A stretch of DNA of 64,000 nt from CAWBBA01 sp963729795 (GTDB taxonomy: Bacteria > Desulfobacterota > Desulfomonilia > Desulfomonilales > Desulfomonilaceae), in the NCBI GenBank assembly GCA_963729795.1, contig CAVSPC010000012.1, forward strand, positions 81,410 to 145,409. Direction: 5' to 3'. Shown here in pieces: positions 1-9,233 of the stretch; the first letter of the stretch is position 1; each line of letters starts with the position of its first letter. Under the pieces are notes generated by a model that was not told where the DNA came from, searched no databases, and was given only the letters and a program-made list of their open reading frames with translations. Position numbers and translations under genes: made by a program.

Positions 1-26
1 TCCCCCTTTTCAACACACATTCGGGG

Positions 27-323
27 TTAGGCACGCTCCCGCCAGATTGTTGGGTCCCGCCTGCTGTGGAAGACAGCCACCACGACTAACTGTTGCGGCT
101 CAATCCTATAGAAGACCGAGTAAGGAAAGCGACGTACCGTTGCACGGCGGATATCCTCCAATACCGCCGCGTACATCTCCGGTCTGGCCGTAATTTCGTC
201 GAAGACAGCTTGCACGTGCGCTACGAAATCAACGCCTAGCCCAGGCCTCTGCCTCTCATACCAATCAAAGGCCTCGTCAAATTCGGCACGGGCTGCCGGC
301 CGTAGGACGACCCTAACGCTCAC
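27..323 (-). CDS. ParE/RelE-family toxin of a type II toxin-antitoxin pair
   Basis: This 98-residue protein has the usual length and pattern of ParE/RelE toxins: an N-terminal RPAARAEFDEAFDWYE helix region, a central arginine-rich strand (RRATVRRFPYSVFYRI) and a C-terminal VVAVFHSRRDP strand typical of the fold. Family members act in the cytoplasm on gyrase (ParE) or ribosome-bound mRNA (RelE); the sequence alone does not decide which. The start overlaps the end of the upstream antitoxin gene in an ATGA arrangement, so the pair is one operon with the antitoxin first. I see no damage in the frame. The family call is firm; the cellular target is unknown. Confidence 0.88.
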   Translation of the reverse strand: MSVRVVLRPAARAEFDEAFDWYERQRPGLGVDFVAHVQAVFDEITARPEMYAAVLEDIRRATVRRFPYSVFYRIEPQQLVVVAVFHSRRDPTIWRERA

Positions 324-550
324 CGCTTCCTTCTTTCCAGAGCCTGCGCTTTAACATCCTCCCACGGGACGACGTCATCGGGACACGCTTTATGGGCGGC
401 TAGGCGTCGTTCCAGTTCCTCTTGCTGAGTTTCGGTCAGTTCCGGTTGGCCTGGCTCGGAAGTGATGCTGTCCCAGATCGCCTCTACAAGGCGAATCCGC
501 TCATCGACACTCAGAGTGGCGATCTCATCCAAGGTATCCGAAATGTCCAT
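320..550 (-). CDS. addiction-module antitoxin (TIGR02574-like)
   Basis: A short acidic protein beginning MDISDTLDEIATLSVDERI and carrying the LVEAIWDSI motif of the putative addiction-module antitoxin family. The C-terminal half is charged (QQEELERRLAAHKA, then WEDVKAQAL), as expected for the part that wraps the partner toxin. An in-frame ATG lies further upstream at 617-619, but the ATG at 548-550 is preceded by a GGAGG ribosome binding site about six bases away, so I place the start there. The downstream toxin overlaps it by four bases. It probably neutralises the toxin and autoregulates the operon, which is normal for the family but not visible here. Confidence 0.85.
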   Translation of the reverse strand: MDISDTLDEIATLSVDERIRLVEAIWDSITSEPGQPELTETQQEELERRLAAHKACPDDVVPWEDVKAQALERRKR

Positions 551-1273
551 GAATCCTCCATGTGCAATCGTGGACGGAGTGTGGATATCGGGTCGTGCTG
601 TACGGCAAAAGCATACCACCTTGCGGGAAACTTTTGCAGTAGAGGGGCGCGGAATTCGGGGGATACAACACCTGTCTTGCTTTCGGGCAAGGGGTCACCC
701 AGTATCTCCTTCCGAGCTAGCGAACGTCAATCTGCACTTGACGATGCACCCTTGGTAGGACAAGGGCAAGAGGAGGGATGCACGATTTTGCGGTAAAGGC
801 GACAATTCTTGACGGACAAAAGAAGAGGAGTCATGTGAAGAGGGGGCACCCATTAAAGAGCCCTCTGCCAAAGGAAAAGACTCCCCTGCTGCAAGGACAG
901 AATTGTTTCCTTGCAGAGTGAAAAAAGGGCGGGGCTCTTCTTGGCTGAGATTACTCTATTCTGAATGGGGCTGCTGAGATTTCTTCATTTCAAATGAATC
1001 ATTTCCCCAGGAGACTTAAACCCGATTATGTGTTGAAAATGTAAGCTCTATTTGTTTGTGTCGTCAATCTATATCGCACCGTCCTAACGGCTGGAAGAGA
1101 ATTCTCATACAACAGGCTACGAAAATGAGGGTCCGTCTCAGCTCTCCAATGTCGCTCCCGCCAATGCTGTTTGGTAAATCCCGAACATCTCAATAATTGA
1201 CCTCAACATCGACCACTCATGACAAATCCATGGCAGCCACGATTAACCTTTCATTTGCTTGCGCAATCTCCAC
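551..1273. other. intergenic region between toxin-antitoxin operon and MFS gene
   Basis: No convincing gene is seen on either strand; the open frames have no ribosome binding site or recognisable product. The one clear structure is a 9-bp inverted repeat (CTGCAAGGA at 889-897 and its complement at 908-916) with a 10-base loop and no T-run, so it is not a convincing terminator. The promoter of the antitoxin operon must lie just above 550, but I could not identify it. Confidence 0.5.
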
Positions 1274-2503
1274 TCACCCCTCTGTCAACCGTGAGGCATC
1301 TCCATCCTGCAACGGCCCGGACGTGGAACTGGTGGCCAGCACCAGGCTGAGGATCGCGGCCAAGAACGCCAGTCCGGCGCTGGCAAGAAAATATCCGTGG
1401 TAGTCCAAATGGGCCACCAGTACGCCACCGACCACCGGGCCGAGGAAATATCCGGCTTGCACGGCGAAGAGCATCAAATTTGCGTTGAGTGTGCGGAAAC
1501 GGACCGGAGAAACCTGGAACATCTGGCCGTTGATGGCCGGATAACCCAGGCCCATTCCCATCCCGAAGATGATCCCCACCAGCGGCACGGCCCACGGACC
1601 CGGAAGGTGGTCGAGCGTCAGGTGTCCTACGGCAATAATAATGAAGCAGATTCCCACCAGCTTCACTTTGTCGATGACGTCGAACAGCCGCCCAATTACG
1701 AGGCGAATCACTATCATTGTCATCATCTGTACTGTGAAGAAGGCTCCCACATTTCCGACCCCCTGCTCCTGCGCGAACCCCTTGAATAGGAAGAACAAGC
1801 TGCTCCAGTTGGCGAAGTAGCTCACGTTCAGCAAGATCAGCAACGCCACCTGTAGTTGCGTTACATTGGCCCGGATGTCGGCCCAGGCAGGCAAACGTCC
1901 CTCTGTCAGTGCGACTCCCGGCCGCGCCTGGTGCCTACGGCGAATCTGCCAGACGATCCATGCAGCGGGCAGCAGGGAAATCGTTGCGGCAGCATAGCCA
2001 TAGGGCGGGCTCGGGATGAACCTGGTCAGACCGTCCATCAGCGCCGGCACTCCTGCATAAGCGAGCAGTATGGCCACCGAGTAGAGTCCGAAGGCCTGGC
2101 CGCTCTTATCGGGAGGGATGACGGACACGAAAACGGCCATCACTCCGGCACTCGTGCAGAACTGACCGGCGCCGTTAAGCGTGCGCAGTGCCATCAACCC
2201 CCAGAAGGAGTGAACGACAAAATAGCCGAAGCCGCTGGCAGCCATCAGCACCAAGCCCAGCAGCATGGTACGCGGTGCGTTGGTGGTGTTAAGAAAGGGG
2301 CTCCCCACCAAATAGAGAACCATTGCGGTCAGCGAATAGACGCCTACCACCAGTCCGCGCAGGGAAGCAGCTATTCCCAGGGTCTGCAAGTAGTTGAAGA
2401 GATTGTAGAAGACGCTAACGTTGCAGACAGCCAGGAAGGCTACCAGGCACAGACCGACAAACTCGAACGTCAATAGCTTACGGGGTTCAGTCATGACATG
2501 CAT
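1274..2503 (-). CDS. MFS transporter
   Basis: A 409-residue integral membrane protein with about twelve hydrophobic segments spread over two halves joined by a basic loop (QIRRRHQARPG near residue 190), the architecture of the major facilitator superfamily. The motif GRLFDVIDKVK after the eighth segment resembles the MFS loop 2-3/8-9 signature. It sits in the inner membrane and probably exports or imports a small solute; the substrate cannot be read from the sequence. Two starts are possible (ATG at 2503 or ATG at 2494, MTEPRK); neither has a strong ribosome binding site. It stands alone between the toxin-antitoxin pair and the CoA-ester cluster. Confidence 0.85.
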   Translation of the reverse strand: MHVMTEPRKLLTFEFVGLCLVAFLAVCNVSVFYNLFNYLQTLGIAASLRGLVVGVYSLTAMVLYLVGSPFLNTTNAPRTMLLGLVLMAASGFGYFVVHSFWGLMALRTLNGAGQFCTSAGVMAVFVSVIPPDKSGQAFGLYSVAILLAYAGVPALMDGLTRFIPSPPYGYAAATISLLPAAWIVWQIRRRHQARPGVALTEGRLPAWADIRANVTQLQVALLILLNVSYFANWSSLFFLFKGFAQEQGVGNVGAFFTVQMMTMIVIRLVIGRLFDVIDKVKLVGICFIIIAVGHLTLDHLPGPWAVPLVGIIFGMGMGLGYPAINGQMFQVSPVRFRTLNANLMLFAVQAGYFLGPVVGGVLVAHLDYHGYFLASAGLAFLAAILSLVLATSSTSGPLQDGDASRLTEG

Positions 2504-2719
2504 CTTATCGCAGAGTGCTGCTTCAGCAAAATGAGGTGTACCGCCGTGTCAAGACAAAGCGCATATTACCACGCCACATCCGCACTTTAAGCCGGCCATG
2601 TCCTTAAATTCAAAGAGAATTCCAGTGAGATTACAATATATGGGAGTTTCGGCGACGCATTTGAGGACGGGTTGGTAGCTTCCTGTACCGAAATGAGTGC
2701 CCGGCGGTCCTACCTTGAT

Positions 2720-3559
2720 TCAGATGAAAATCTGAGTGTAGGGACGTTCGTTCATCATTTCAGCCCGGTTTCTTATCCGTTCTTCCAACTGAGCCGGCGT
2801 GATCTTTGGTTCAATCGCATGCTCAGGACAAAGGCGGATACAGGTGAAACAATCGAAACAGCCGGTGCCGAATTGTGGATACGGATCCAAGGTGATGGCT
2901 TCCGCCGGGCATTCGTTCATGCACGTTTGGCACTGATTACACTTCGCTTCATTCACCAACCGGGGAGTGACCGGCCGAGGAGCTGCGAGGCCTTCTTTCA
3001 GCTCAACGGCTCTCTGTTCCGGCTGGTAATCCAGGGCACTCAGAGGGAGGACGACATTCCCATCCCTGACTCGGTTAAAGACCTCACGCGCAAGCTCACG
3101 TACCGCCATGTCGTCGTCACTATCGGGATGCCCTTGACCCAGTGGGTTGTCGGAACCCCACATGAGCGAGTGCACACCGAGCACTTTGGCCCCACCTGCC
3201 AGGGATAGCCCTTTTTGCGTCAGGCCGCGCCCTATTTGCCATAGGGCAATGCCACTGAATGCACCTCCCCACGTGACAAACGGGGCCGCGAAGCCTCCGC
3301 CGATCTGTGGGAGCGCTTCGACAAAACGCATGACCGGATGCACTGCCTGGTCTCTGTAAACGGGCGAGCCGACGAAGAGGCAGAGGTTCTGACGTGCTAA
3401 TTTTATTAAATCCAAAACACCAGACCAATCATGTTCCCTTCCTAAATCCAGCGTATGAGTCTCGACTCGGCGTTTCGTCAGCTCCTGTTGTATGACATCA
3501 GCAACGTGCTTCGTGGAGCCGGCAGGAGAACAAAAAACAATGAAGAATCGTGTTTCCAT
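2720..3559 (-). CDS. EFR1-type flavodoxin/ferredoxin fusion protein
   Basis: The N-terminal half is flavodoxin-like (FFIVFCSPAGSTKHVADVIQ near residue 5, FVGSPVYRD near 65), and the C-terminal part carries two 4Fe-4S motifs (CNQCQTCMNECP and CFDCFTCIRLCP). The layout matches the EFR1 family of flavodoxin-plus-ferredoxin electron-transfer proteins. The physiological partner is unknown; location at the end of an acyl-CoA cluster suggests electron transfer linked to CoA-ester metabolism, which is inference. An in-frame upstream start (3598) would overlap the thioesterase gene; the ATG at 3557-3559, preceded by AAAGGGTAG, gives a 22-base gap and fits the start of the flavodoxin fold better. Confidence 0.82.
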   Translation of the reverse strand: METRFFIVFCSPAGSTKHVADVIQQELTKRRVETHTLDLGREHDWSGVLDLIKLARQNLCLFVGSPVYRDQAVHPVMRFVEALPQIGGGFAAPFVTWGGAFSGIALWQIGRGLTQKGLSLAGGAKVLGVHSLMWGSDNPLGQGHPDSDDDMAVRELAREVFNRVRDGNVVLPLSALDYQPEQRAVELKEGLAAPRPVTPRLVNEAKCNQCQTCMNECPAEAITLDPYPQFGTGCFDCFTCIRLCPEHAIEPKITPAQLEERIRNRAEMMNERPYTQIFI

Positions 3560-3581
3560 TGCTACCCTTTCGCGTCCAATC

Positions 3582-4052
3582 TCATGAGTTAACACCAATC
3601 CATTGCTTGTCGCTCGCCCTCAGTTGGTACAGCCCCTGACTGGTAGCGACGACAGTTCCCGAACCATCCTTGAGTTCCGCGCGCAGAACAAACTCCGCCT
3701 TGCCGTTGTCCGAGATTTCGCGGACTATTCGATCGACTTCCTCCTGTGAAAGCGAGATTTCGGTGGTTACATCGGACTGGGCTGGACGAATGAATTTGAT
3801 CGTTAGTTCCTTAATTATCGGATAGCATTTCGTGGGATCAAAGGTGGTCAGAATCAGTGCACCACCCGGAATCTCGGCAAGCGTGAAAAGGGCGCCTGCA
3901 TACATGCTGCCGATGTGGTTTTCGTTCCCACGGAGAGGAGCCCATAGCTTGACGTATCCCGAGGTCAACGCAAGGACTTTGAGTCCCATGCGTTCCACGA
4001 AGGCAATTTTGTTCTCTACAAGCTCTTTCAGGATTTCGGGAGAGAGCGCCAT
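3582..4052 (-). CDS. hotdog-fold acyl-CoA thioesterase (PaaI/DUF4442-like)
   Basis: A 156-residue protein with the hotdog signature: a long helix region containing GSMYAGALFTLAEIPGG, then TIKFIRPAQSDV and a final AELKDGSGTVVATSQGLY strand. These enzymes hydrolyse acyl-CoA thioesters or bind acyl chains. The asparagine and following residues of RGNENHIGSMYAGALF occupy the usual catalytic loop. The start has an excellent AAGGAGG site seven bases upstream. It precedes the EFR1 protein in the same direction and lies downstream of an acyl-CoA ligase across a long inverted-repeat element, so whether it is co-transcribed with the ligase is uncertain. A housekeeping role trimming CoA esters is plausible but not shown. 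Confidence 0.78.
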   Translation of the reverse strand: MALSPEILKELVENKIAFVERMGLKVLALTSGYVKLWAPLRGNENHIGSMYAGALFTLAEIPGGALILTTFDPTKCYPIIKELTIKFIRPAQSDVTTEISLSQEEVDRIVREISDNGKAEFVLRAELKDGSGTVVATSQGLYQLRASDKQWIGVNS

Positions 4053-4123
4053 GCTTTCCTCCTTGTGAGATCCAACTAGTAAGGTGTCATTTGCACGGTA
4101 GCCCCGGCGTCACTGCCGGCACA

Positions 4124-4472
4124 GTGGGGCAGTCCCGCGAGAAGCGGGATTGCCTGCCATTTAGCGACAGGCTGGAAGCCCATGGGCGTTAAAATAAGGT
4201 TGATTGATTGCTGAAGCGTTGCTGTCCCGGAGGGACATCCCGATAGTAGCCCGGCGATTTATCGCCGGGAATAAGCGGCCAAGAGAACCCTCTTGGTCCC
4301 CAGGGCGCCCGAAGGACCGGTCCTTCGGGCGCCCTGGGGACCAAGAACTGAATCATTGCTCATCGGTCCCCCGGCAATGAATTGCCGGGCTACTATCATT
4401 GAGCCCCGCTGGGGCTCTCAAATTCTGAGATGCTCGCTAATTTAACGCCTATGGGCAGGATACCTGCCCCAC
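4124..4472. repeat. 349-bp nested inverted-repeat element with a perfect 56-bp palindrome
   Basis: The two halves are reverse complements over several separated blocks: GTGGGGCAG 4124-4132 with 4464-4472; GCCCATGGGCGTTAAA 4178-4193 with an almost exact complement at 4441-4456; GATAGTAGCCCGGC 4242-4255 with 4384-4397. At the centre, 4291-4346 is a perfect palindrome with 28-base arms and no spacer. No gene is present. The whole would fold into a long cruciform or RNA hairpin, like a large REP-type or non-autonomous mobile element. It separates the thioesterase gene from the acyl-CoA ligase gene. Confidence 0.75.
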
Positions 4473-4519
4473 CATTCTTTGTCCCGGCTAGTCATTTACC
4501 TGACAGGCATTAGTATCAC

Positions 4520-6064
4520 CTACTTCCCCAGCGTCGCCCCTCGGTCTTTGAACCGATCCCGAAGCTGGTACTTCATCACTTTGCCAGAGACATTCACTGG
4601 TAGGGCCTCCACAATCTCCATGAGCCTCGGAATCTTGTAATCTGCCAGCCGTGTCTTGAGGAACTCTCTTAGTTCCTCGAAAGTTAGCTGTTGTTCCGGA
4701 GCCAACGTGACGACTGCCATCACCGTTTCTCCCCACCCCGGGTGGGGTACTCCGATGACGGCAGCCATGCCAATCTTCGGATGCTCGAACAGAGCGTCCT
4801 CCACCTCCTTGGAGTACACGTTTTCCCCGCCTGTGATGATCATGTCCTTCTTCCGGTCGACTAGCGTGATATATCCTTCGTCATCCAGCACTCCCAGATC
4901 GCCCGTATAGACCCAGCCATCCTGAATGGTCTCGGCTGTGGCCTGGGGGTTCTTGTAGTATTCCTTCATGGTAGTCTCGCCCTTGATGACCAACTCACCC
5001 ACTACCCCCGGTTTGGTGATAGTGTTTTTCTGTTCGTCGACGAGCCGCGTCTCCATATTCACTATGTACTTGCCGCCTGCGCCCGCTTTACGGACCTGGT
5101 CCTTGGGGTATAGGGCTACCCCGCCAGGGCCGCCCTCGGTCAACCCGCACAGGCAGTAGAAGTTCGTGGTCTTGAATTTATCAATCATTTGCCTGATCGA
5201 CTCTGGAGCCATAGGTGCCGCACCATACCCAAAGAACCGCACTGAAGACAAATCGTACTCGCCGAAGTTCGGAACCTGCATCAGCATCAAATACATGATC
5301 GGAGCGCCGAAAAACTGCGTAGTCTTTTCCTTTTGGATCATCTCAAGCACCTGATTCGGGATAAAGTCCTTCATGATTACGTGGGTACAACCCATGTAAG
5401 TGCCGGGATTGAGGTATAGGTTGAGCTCCGCGGAGTGGAACATCGGGGCGACATGCAGAATACGATCATCCTGATTGAGTGCATAGATGGAACACACTGT
5501 AGTGGTCACGACCATCTGGCTATGATGCACCAGTACTGCCCCTTTGGGCCGTCCTGTTGTTCCCGAAGTGTAGATGATCTCGCTCTCGGCAAACTCGTCC
5601 ACTTCGATACCCGGGTCCGATGAATTCCCCGAAGCCATAATTTCTTCAATCGGATCGCATCCGTCGAACCTGCCGGGTCCTGCCGATATGAAGTTCTTGA
5701 CCTTGCCCAGTCGCGCTTTCATTGCCTTGATCGCGGGCTCGAAAACATCGTCGAAGATCACGGCTACGGCGTCGCAATTATCCAAAATGTATTCGGCTTC
5801 CGGCGGGGCAAGACGGAAGTTGACCGGTACGGCAACTGCGCCGGTCTTGACGATGCCGTAGAACGCGATAACGAACAGGTCCGAGTTGAACATCCACATG
5901 GCCACCTTGTCGCCTTGTTTCACCCCCGCCTTTATGAGAGCGTTGGCAACCGTGTTGACCCGGTCGTCCACTTCGGCCCAAGAATAGCGTTTGTCCTGAT
6001 AGATGATCCCTTCCTTGTCAGGAACTGTGCGCTTGTTCCGTGCGACGAGTCCTCCGAGATGCAT
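4520..6064 (-). CDS. long-chain acyl-CoA synthetase (AMP-forming)
   Basis: A full-length ANL-superfamily ligase of about 514 residues that joins a carboxylic acid to CoA through an acyl-adenylate. Visible motifs are the P-loop-like YTSGTTGRPKGAVL (A3), the YTGDLGVLDDEGY / DRKKDMII region (A7-A8 hinge) and the C-terminal catalytic lysine in NVSGKVMKYQLRD (A10). The start at 6064 (MHLGGLVARN) is set by an AGGAGG site seven bases upstream; an earlier in-frame ATG at 6130 lies inside an inverted repeat and is unlikely. It lies downstream of an acyl-CoA dehydrogenase with a repeat between them, consistent with a beta-oxidation cluster. The substrate chain length is not readable; homologues handle medium to long fatty or aromatic acids. 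Confidence 0.88.
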   Translation of the reverse strand: MHLGGLVARNKRTVPDKEGIIYQDKRYSWAEVDDRVNTVANALIKAGVKQGDKVAMWMFNSDLFVIAFYGIVKTGAVAVPVNFRLAPPEAEYILDNCDAVAVIFDDVFEPAIKAMKARLGKVKNFISAGPGRFDGCDPIEEIMASGNSSDPGIEVDEFAESEIIYTSGTTGRPKGAVLVHHSQMVVTTTVCSIYALNQDDRILHVAPMFHSAELNLYLNPGTYMGCTHVIMKDFIPNQVLEMIQKEKTTQFFGAPIMYLMLMQVPNFGEYDLSSVRFFGYGAAPMAPESIRQMIDKFKTTNFYCLCGLTEGGPGGVALYPKDQVRKAGAGGKYIVNMETRLVDEQKNTITKPGVVGELVIKGETTMKEYYKNPQATAETIQDGWVYTGDLGVLDDEGYITLVDRKKDMIITGGENVYSKEVEDALFEHPKIGMAAVIGVPHPGWGETVMAVVTLAPEQQLTFEELREFLKTRLADYKIPRLMEIVEALPVNVSGKVMKYQLRDRFKDRGATLGK

Positions 6065-6113
6065 AGCTAAACCTCCTTTTGTCCGGCGTTCTGATGCGAT
6101 TCGACCAGTGTGA

Positions 6114-6202
6114 CACCATTTCGCATTCATAATCCCCCCTTCCCCCCCTTACTAAAGGGGGGTTAGAGGGGATTTTTCGCATAATTTTGAATGCGAATGG
6201 TG
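6114..6202. repeat. imperfect inverted repeat with G/C-tract centre
   Basis: Outer arms CACCATT(T)CGCATTCA (from 6114) and its complement ending at 6202 enclose a centre in which runs of C are followed by ACTAAAGGGGGGTTAGAGGGG and a T-run. The same style of C-tract/G-tract hairpin occurs at 56771-56840. It lies between the acyl-CoA dehydrogenase and ligase genes and could act as a transcription attenuator, but its outer arms suggest an interspersed repeat. Confidence 0.6.
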
Positions 6203-6227
6203 TGAGAGCCTCGGACCTGGGACCGAT

Positions 6228-7370
6228 TTATAGGCCCATGAACTTTGCGGCAATGGTTTTCATGATTTCGTTGGTTCCCGCGAAAATGGACATGACCCGC
6301 ACATCTCGCCATGCTCGCGCCACAGGGTATTCCTCGCAGTACCCGTAACCGCCGTGAAGTTGCAGACATCCATCGATGACCCTTTTGGCCATGTCTGTGA
6401 TCCAGAACTTCGCCATGGAGACGTCGAGAACTACGTTCCGCTCTTCCATGTGCTCCACAAGCAGCTTGTCCAAGAAGGTGCGGCCCAGTTTCACCTCTGT
6501 AGCCATTTCCACGATCCTGAACTGAGTGTTCTGGAATTTGGAGATAGGTTTTCCGAAGGCGCTTCGTTCCTTGCAGTACGTGATGGTCGTTTCAAGTATC
6601 CGTTCTGCGAGGGCCTGTGCTCCGATGGCGCAGACGAGCCTTTCCTGCTGGAGCTTCTCCATAAGCATTCGGAATCCAGAGCCCTTCTCGCCCAGACGAT
6701 TGCTCTTGGGAACTCGGCAGTCAGTGAAAAAGAGTTCCGCAGTGTCCTGGCTGTGCCAACCAATCTTCTTCAGTTTCCGGCCTTTCTCGAACCCGGGCGT
6801 GCCTGCCTCCACGACATACAGATCTACTGCTTTGTGAGGATTCTCCACGGATGGGTCCTTCACAGCCAGCACCACGAGGTCGCAGATAATACCGTTGCTG
6901 ATGAAGGTCTTCTGGCCGTTAATGACTACGTGGTCGCCGTCATCCACGGCAGTGGTTCGCATGGAGGCAAGGTCACTTCCCGCATTGGGTTCAGTCATGG
7001 CAACAGCAGTTATGGTATCGCCGGAAATGCAGCCCGGCAGGTACTTTCGTTTGAGATCGTCGGACCCAAAAGACAAAATGTACGGAACCACGATGTCGCT
7101 GTGGAGGCCGGCCAACAGACCGAAGTGATTGCTCTTGGCCAATTCCTCCATCAGGATGACCGAATACAAGAAGTCAGCCCCGAGGCCTCCATATTCTTCC
7201 GGGACCTGCATGCACAGGAATCCGTTTTCCCCCATCTTCTTCCAGGCGGATCTGGGAACGATGCCGGCCTCTTCCCACTCCTCAACATGCGGAATGACTT
7301 CCTTGGCAAAAAACTTTTTCACAGAATCCTTGAATATTCTGTGATCTTCAGTATAAGGCAGAATCTCCAT
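6228..7370 (-). CDS. acyl-CoA dehydrogenase
   Basis: A 380-residue FAD enzyme that introduces the 2,3 double bond into acyl-CoA. Typical blocks are present: VAMTEPNAGSDLASMRTTA (near residue 125), QLHGGYGYCEEYPVARAWRD (near 340) and the end IFAGTNEIMKTIAAKF. At the MCAD catalytic position the residue before GT is alanine, not glutamate; long-chain and isovaleryl-type dehydrogenases also lack it there and use a glutamate earlier in the chain, so activity is still expected. The start has GAGGAG nine bases upstream. It needs an electron-transfer flavoprotein, and none is encoded here. Substrate is uncertain; the neighbours fit fatty or aromatic-derived acyl-CoA oxidation. Confidence 0.9.
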   Translation of the reverse strand: MEILPYTEDHRIFKDSVKKFFAKEVIPHVEEWEEAGIVPRSAWKKMGENGFLCMQVPEEYGGLGADFLYSVILMEELAKSNHFGLLAGLHSDIVVPYILSFGSDDLKRKYLPGCISGDTITAVAMTEPNAGSDLASMRTTAVDDGDHVVINGQKTFISNGIICDLVVLAVKDPSVENPHKAVDLYVVEAGTPGFEKGRKLKKIGWHSQDTAELFFTDCRVPKSNRLGEKGSGFRMLMEKLQQERLVCAIGAQALAERILETTITYCKERSAFGKPISKFQNTQFRIVEMATEVKLGRTFLDKLLVEHMEERNVVLDVSMAKFWITDMAKRVIDGCLQLHGGYGYCEEYPVARAWRDVRVMSIFAGTNEIMKTIAAKFMGL

Positions 7371-7488
7371 CGATCATCTCCTCAAGAGGTAAACCCCAAT
7401 TCAATAAATTCCGACCATGCGACAACTGGCGTCCGGGCTAAGGCACGAACGGACCGAAAGCGTCATCTCGGAATCCGATCCGTGGATG

Positions 7489-7535
7489 GTAGGGGCGACC
7501 GCCGGTCGCCTCGGTCAAATGCCATTCGCCCCTAC
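7489..7535. repeat. short palindromic repeat (GTAGGGGCGA / TCGCCCCTAC)
   Basis: Ten-base perfect arms at 7489-7498 and 7526-7535 flank an inner smaller palindrome (GACCGCCGGTC). It lies in the 246-bp gap upstream of the acyl-CoA dehydrogenase. The form resembles interspersed GTAGGGGCGACC palindromes that I recall from other bacterial genomes; a copy-number search would be needed to prove that here. Confidence 0.55.
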
Positions 7536-7616
7536 AGTTTCCAGCGTACCCGAGAATGACGGCCGACCATAATGCTGACCCCTTGGAGTTCTGTGAATTG
7601 ACGTGCCAAAGGGACA

Positions 7617-9233
7617 TTATTCTTGATAACTGCTATAAGCGTCCTTGTGCTCTTCCCGAATCACCTTCTTGTTGATTTTCCCTACGCTGGTCTTAGGTAT
7701 GGAATCCACGAATTCAACTATGTCGGGAAGCTGCCACTTGGCGAATTTCTTGCTCAGATGATTCCGGATCTCGTCTGCATCGACTCTGTCCCGACTCTCC
7801 GGACGCAGGACTACGAGCGCCAGAGGACGCTCCTGCCATTTGGGATGTGCCACACCCACGACGGCAGCCTCCAATACGCCTGGGTGGGACATGATCTCGT
7901 TTTCCATATCCACCGAGGAAATCCATTCTCCGCCGCTCTTTATTACATCCTTGACCCGATCCGTGATTTTCACATACCCTTCGGCATCAATGGTGCCCAC
8001 GTCGCCGCTACGCCAGTATCCGTCCTCGGTAAATTGAACCTCCGAGCCGGGGGCATTATAATAACAAGATGCAATCCAGGGCCCTCGGATGAGCACTTCG
8101 CCTTGTGTCTGCCCGTCTGGTGGGACATTGTTCCCCGAACTGTCGATCACTGTAAGATCCAAACCCACTACGCAGTATCCCTGCTTTCGCTTTTGGTCCC
8201 ATCGTTCTTCTTCCGTGAGTTTTTTTTCCATCCACGGCTTGATCCGGTTTATTGTCACCAGCGGGGTGGTCTCCGTTGCTCCGTATGCGTGTATGACCTC
8301 GGCACCGGTCAAATCGGCAAAGCCTTTCATCATTGCCACGGGCGGTTCCGTAGCCCCTGACAGGAGTCTCACTCCAGTCAGGTCCGGCTTCGGATCAAGG
8401 GTCCGAATGTATTCCAGGAAGGGCATGAAGATGGCCGGCGCTCCCGCGCTCACAGTGACTTTCTCTTTCACGAATAGCTCTGCAAGCGTGCCAAGCGTGT
8501 CCAGAGTGTACATGCCGGAATAGACCTGTCTGCAGCCGACCATGGTAGCCGCCTGGGCCGTGCCCCATCCCAGGGCATGGAACATCGGCACAATTTGGAG
8601 ATAGCAATCCCGCATCGATACTTCGGAGTTCATGCCGATGGCACAGCTATGCAGATAGACGTTCCGATGGGAATAATAGACTCCCTTAGGCTTGCCTGTG
8701 GTACCTGTGGTGTAGCACGCAGCATACGCCGATTTCTCGTCAAGGTCGGGCCAGTCATAGACCGGCGAAGCCTGGGCCAGAATCTCCTCGTAAGACCATA
8801 CATTCGGAAGCTGTTCTTTGAACTGATCGATCTTCCTGGACGTGATGACCACGTATCCCTTGACCTGCGGGCATAGGGGTGCGATTGCCTTCGCAATAGG
8901 AACGAGCAACTCATCGACGATAATGAGAGAGGCACCTGCATGGTTTACCACGTAGGACAAATCCCCAGGGGACAACCGAAGGTTCAGCGTGAGCATGACC
9001 GCACCCATCCCGGGGACCCCGAAGTAGATTTCGTAGTTCTCGTGAGTATTCCAAGCGAGAACCCCCACTCTGTCCCCCACCTTGACCTCCAGTCCAGCCA
9101 AGGCATTGGCCAATCGACCAACGCGATCGTAAGCCTGGCGGTAGGTGTACCGGAATATTGTCCCGTCGTGTTTCCGGCTCGCTATCTCTTGGTCAGCGAA
9201 GCTTCGAGCCGCGTGCCTTATGATGTTGGTCAC
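7617..9233 (-). CDS. AMP-dependent fatty-acyl-CoA ligase
   Basis: A second ANL ligase, different from the one at 4520-6064. It has CYTTGTTGKPKGVYYSH (A3), YRSGDVGTIDAEGYVKITDRVKDVIKSGG (A7-A8) and the catalytic-lysine segment KTSVGKINKKVIRE. The frame opens at a GTG (9233, VTNIIRHAARS), but the same frame continues upstream without a stop through codons reading LVHGFPATSQDGYQLN, which resemble the usual N-terminus of this family. The only upstream ATG with a good site (GGAAGGAG, ATG at 9286-9288) is out of frame by one base. Either the true start is the GTG or one base is wrong or mutated at about 9285. Function as a medium/long-chain acyl-CoA ligase is likely; substrate unknown. Confidence 0.85.
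   Translation of the reverse strand: MTNIIRHAARSFADQEIASRKHDGTIFRYTYRQAYDRVGRLANALAGLEVKVGDRVGVLAWNTHENYEIYFGVPGMGAVMLTLNLRLSPGDLSYVVNHAGASLIIVDELLVPIAKAIAPLCPQVKGYVVITSRKIDQFKEQLPNVWSYEEILAQASPVYDWPDLDEKSAYAACYTTGTTGKPKGVYYSHRNVYLHSCAIGMNSEVSMRDCYLQIVPMFHALGWGTAQAATMVGCRQVYSGMYTLDTLGTLAELFVKEKVTVSAGAPAIFMPFLEYIRTLDPKPDLTGVRLLSGATEPPVAMMKGFADLTGAEVIHAYGATETTPLVTINRIKPWMEKKLTEEERWDQKRKQGYCVVGLDLTVIDSSGNNVPPDGQTQGEVLIRGPWIASCYYNAPGSEVQFTEDGYWRSGDVGTIDAEGYVKITDRVKDVIKSGGEWISSVDMENEIMSHPGVLEAAVVGVAHPKWQERPLALVVLRPESRDRVDADEIRNHLSKKFAKWQLPDIVEFVDSIPKTSVGKINKKVIREEHKDAYSSYQE

Noticed and set aside
422..796. Plus-strand open frame near the first toxin-antitoxin pair
   Set aside because: It overlaps the antitoxin gene in antisense, has no ribosome binding site and no recognisable protein features.
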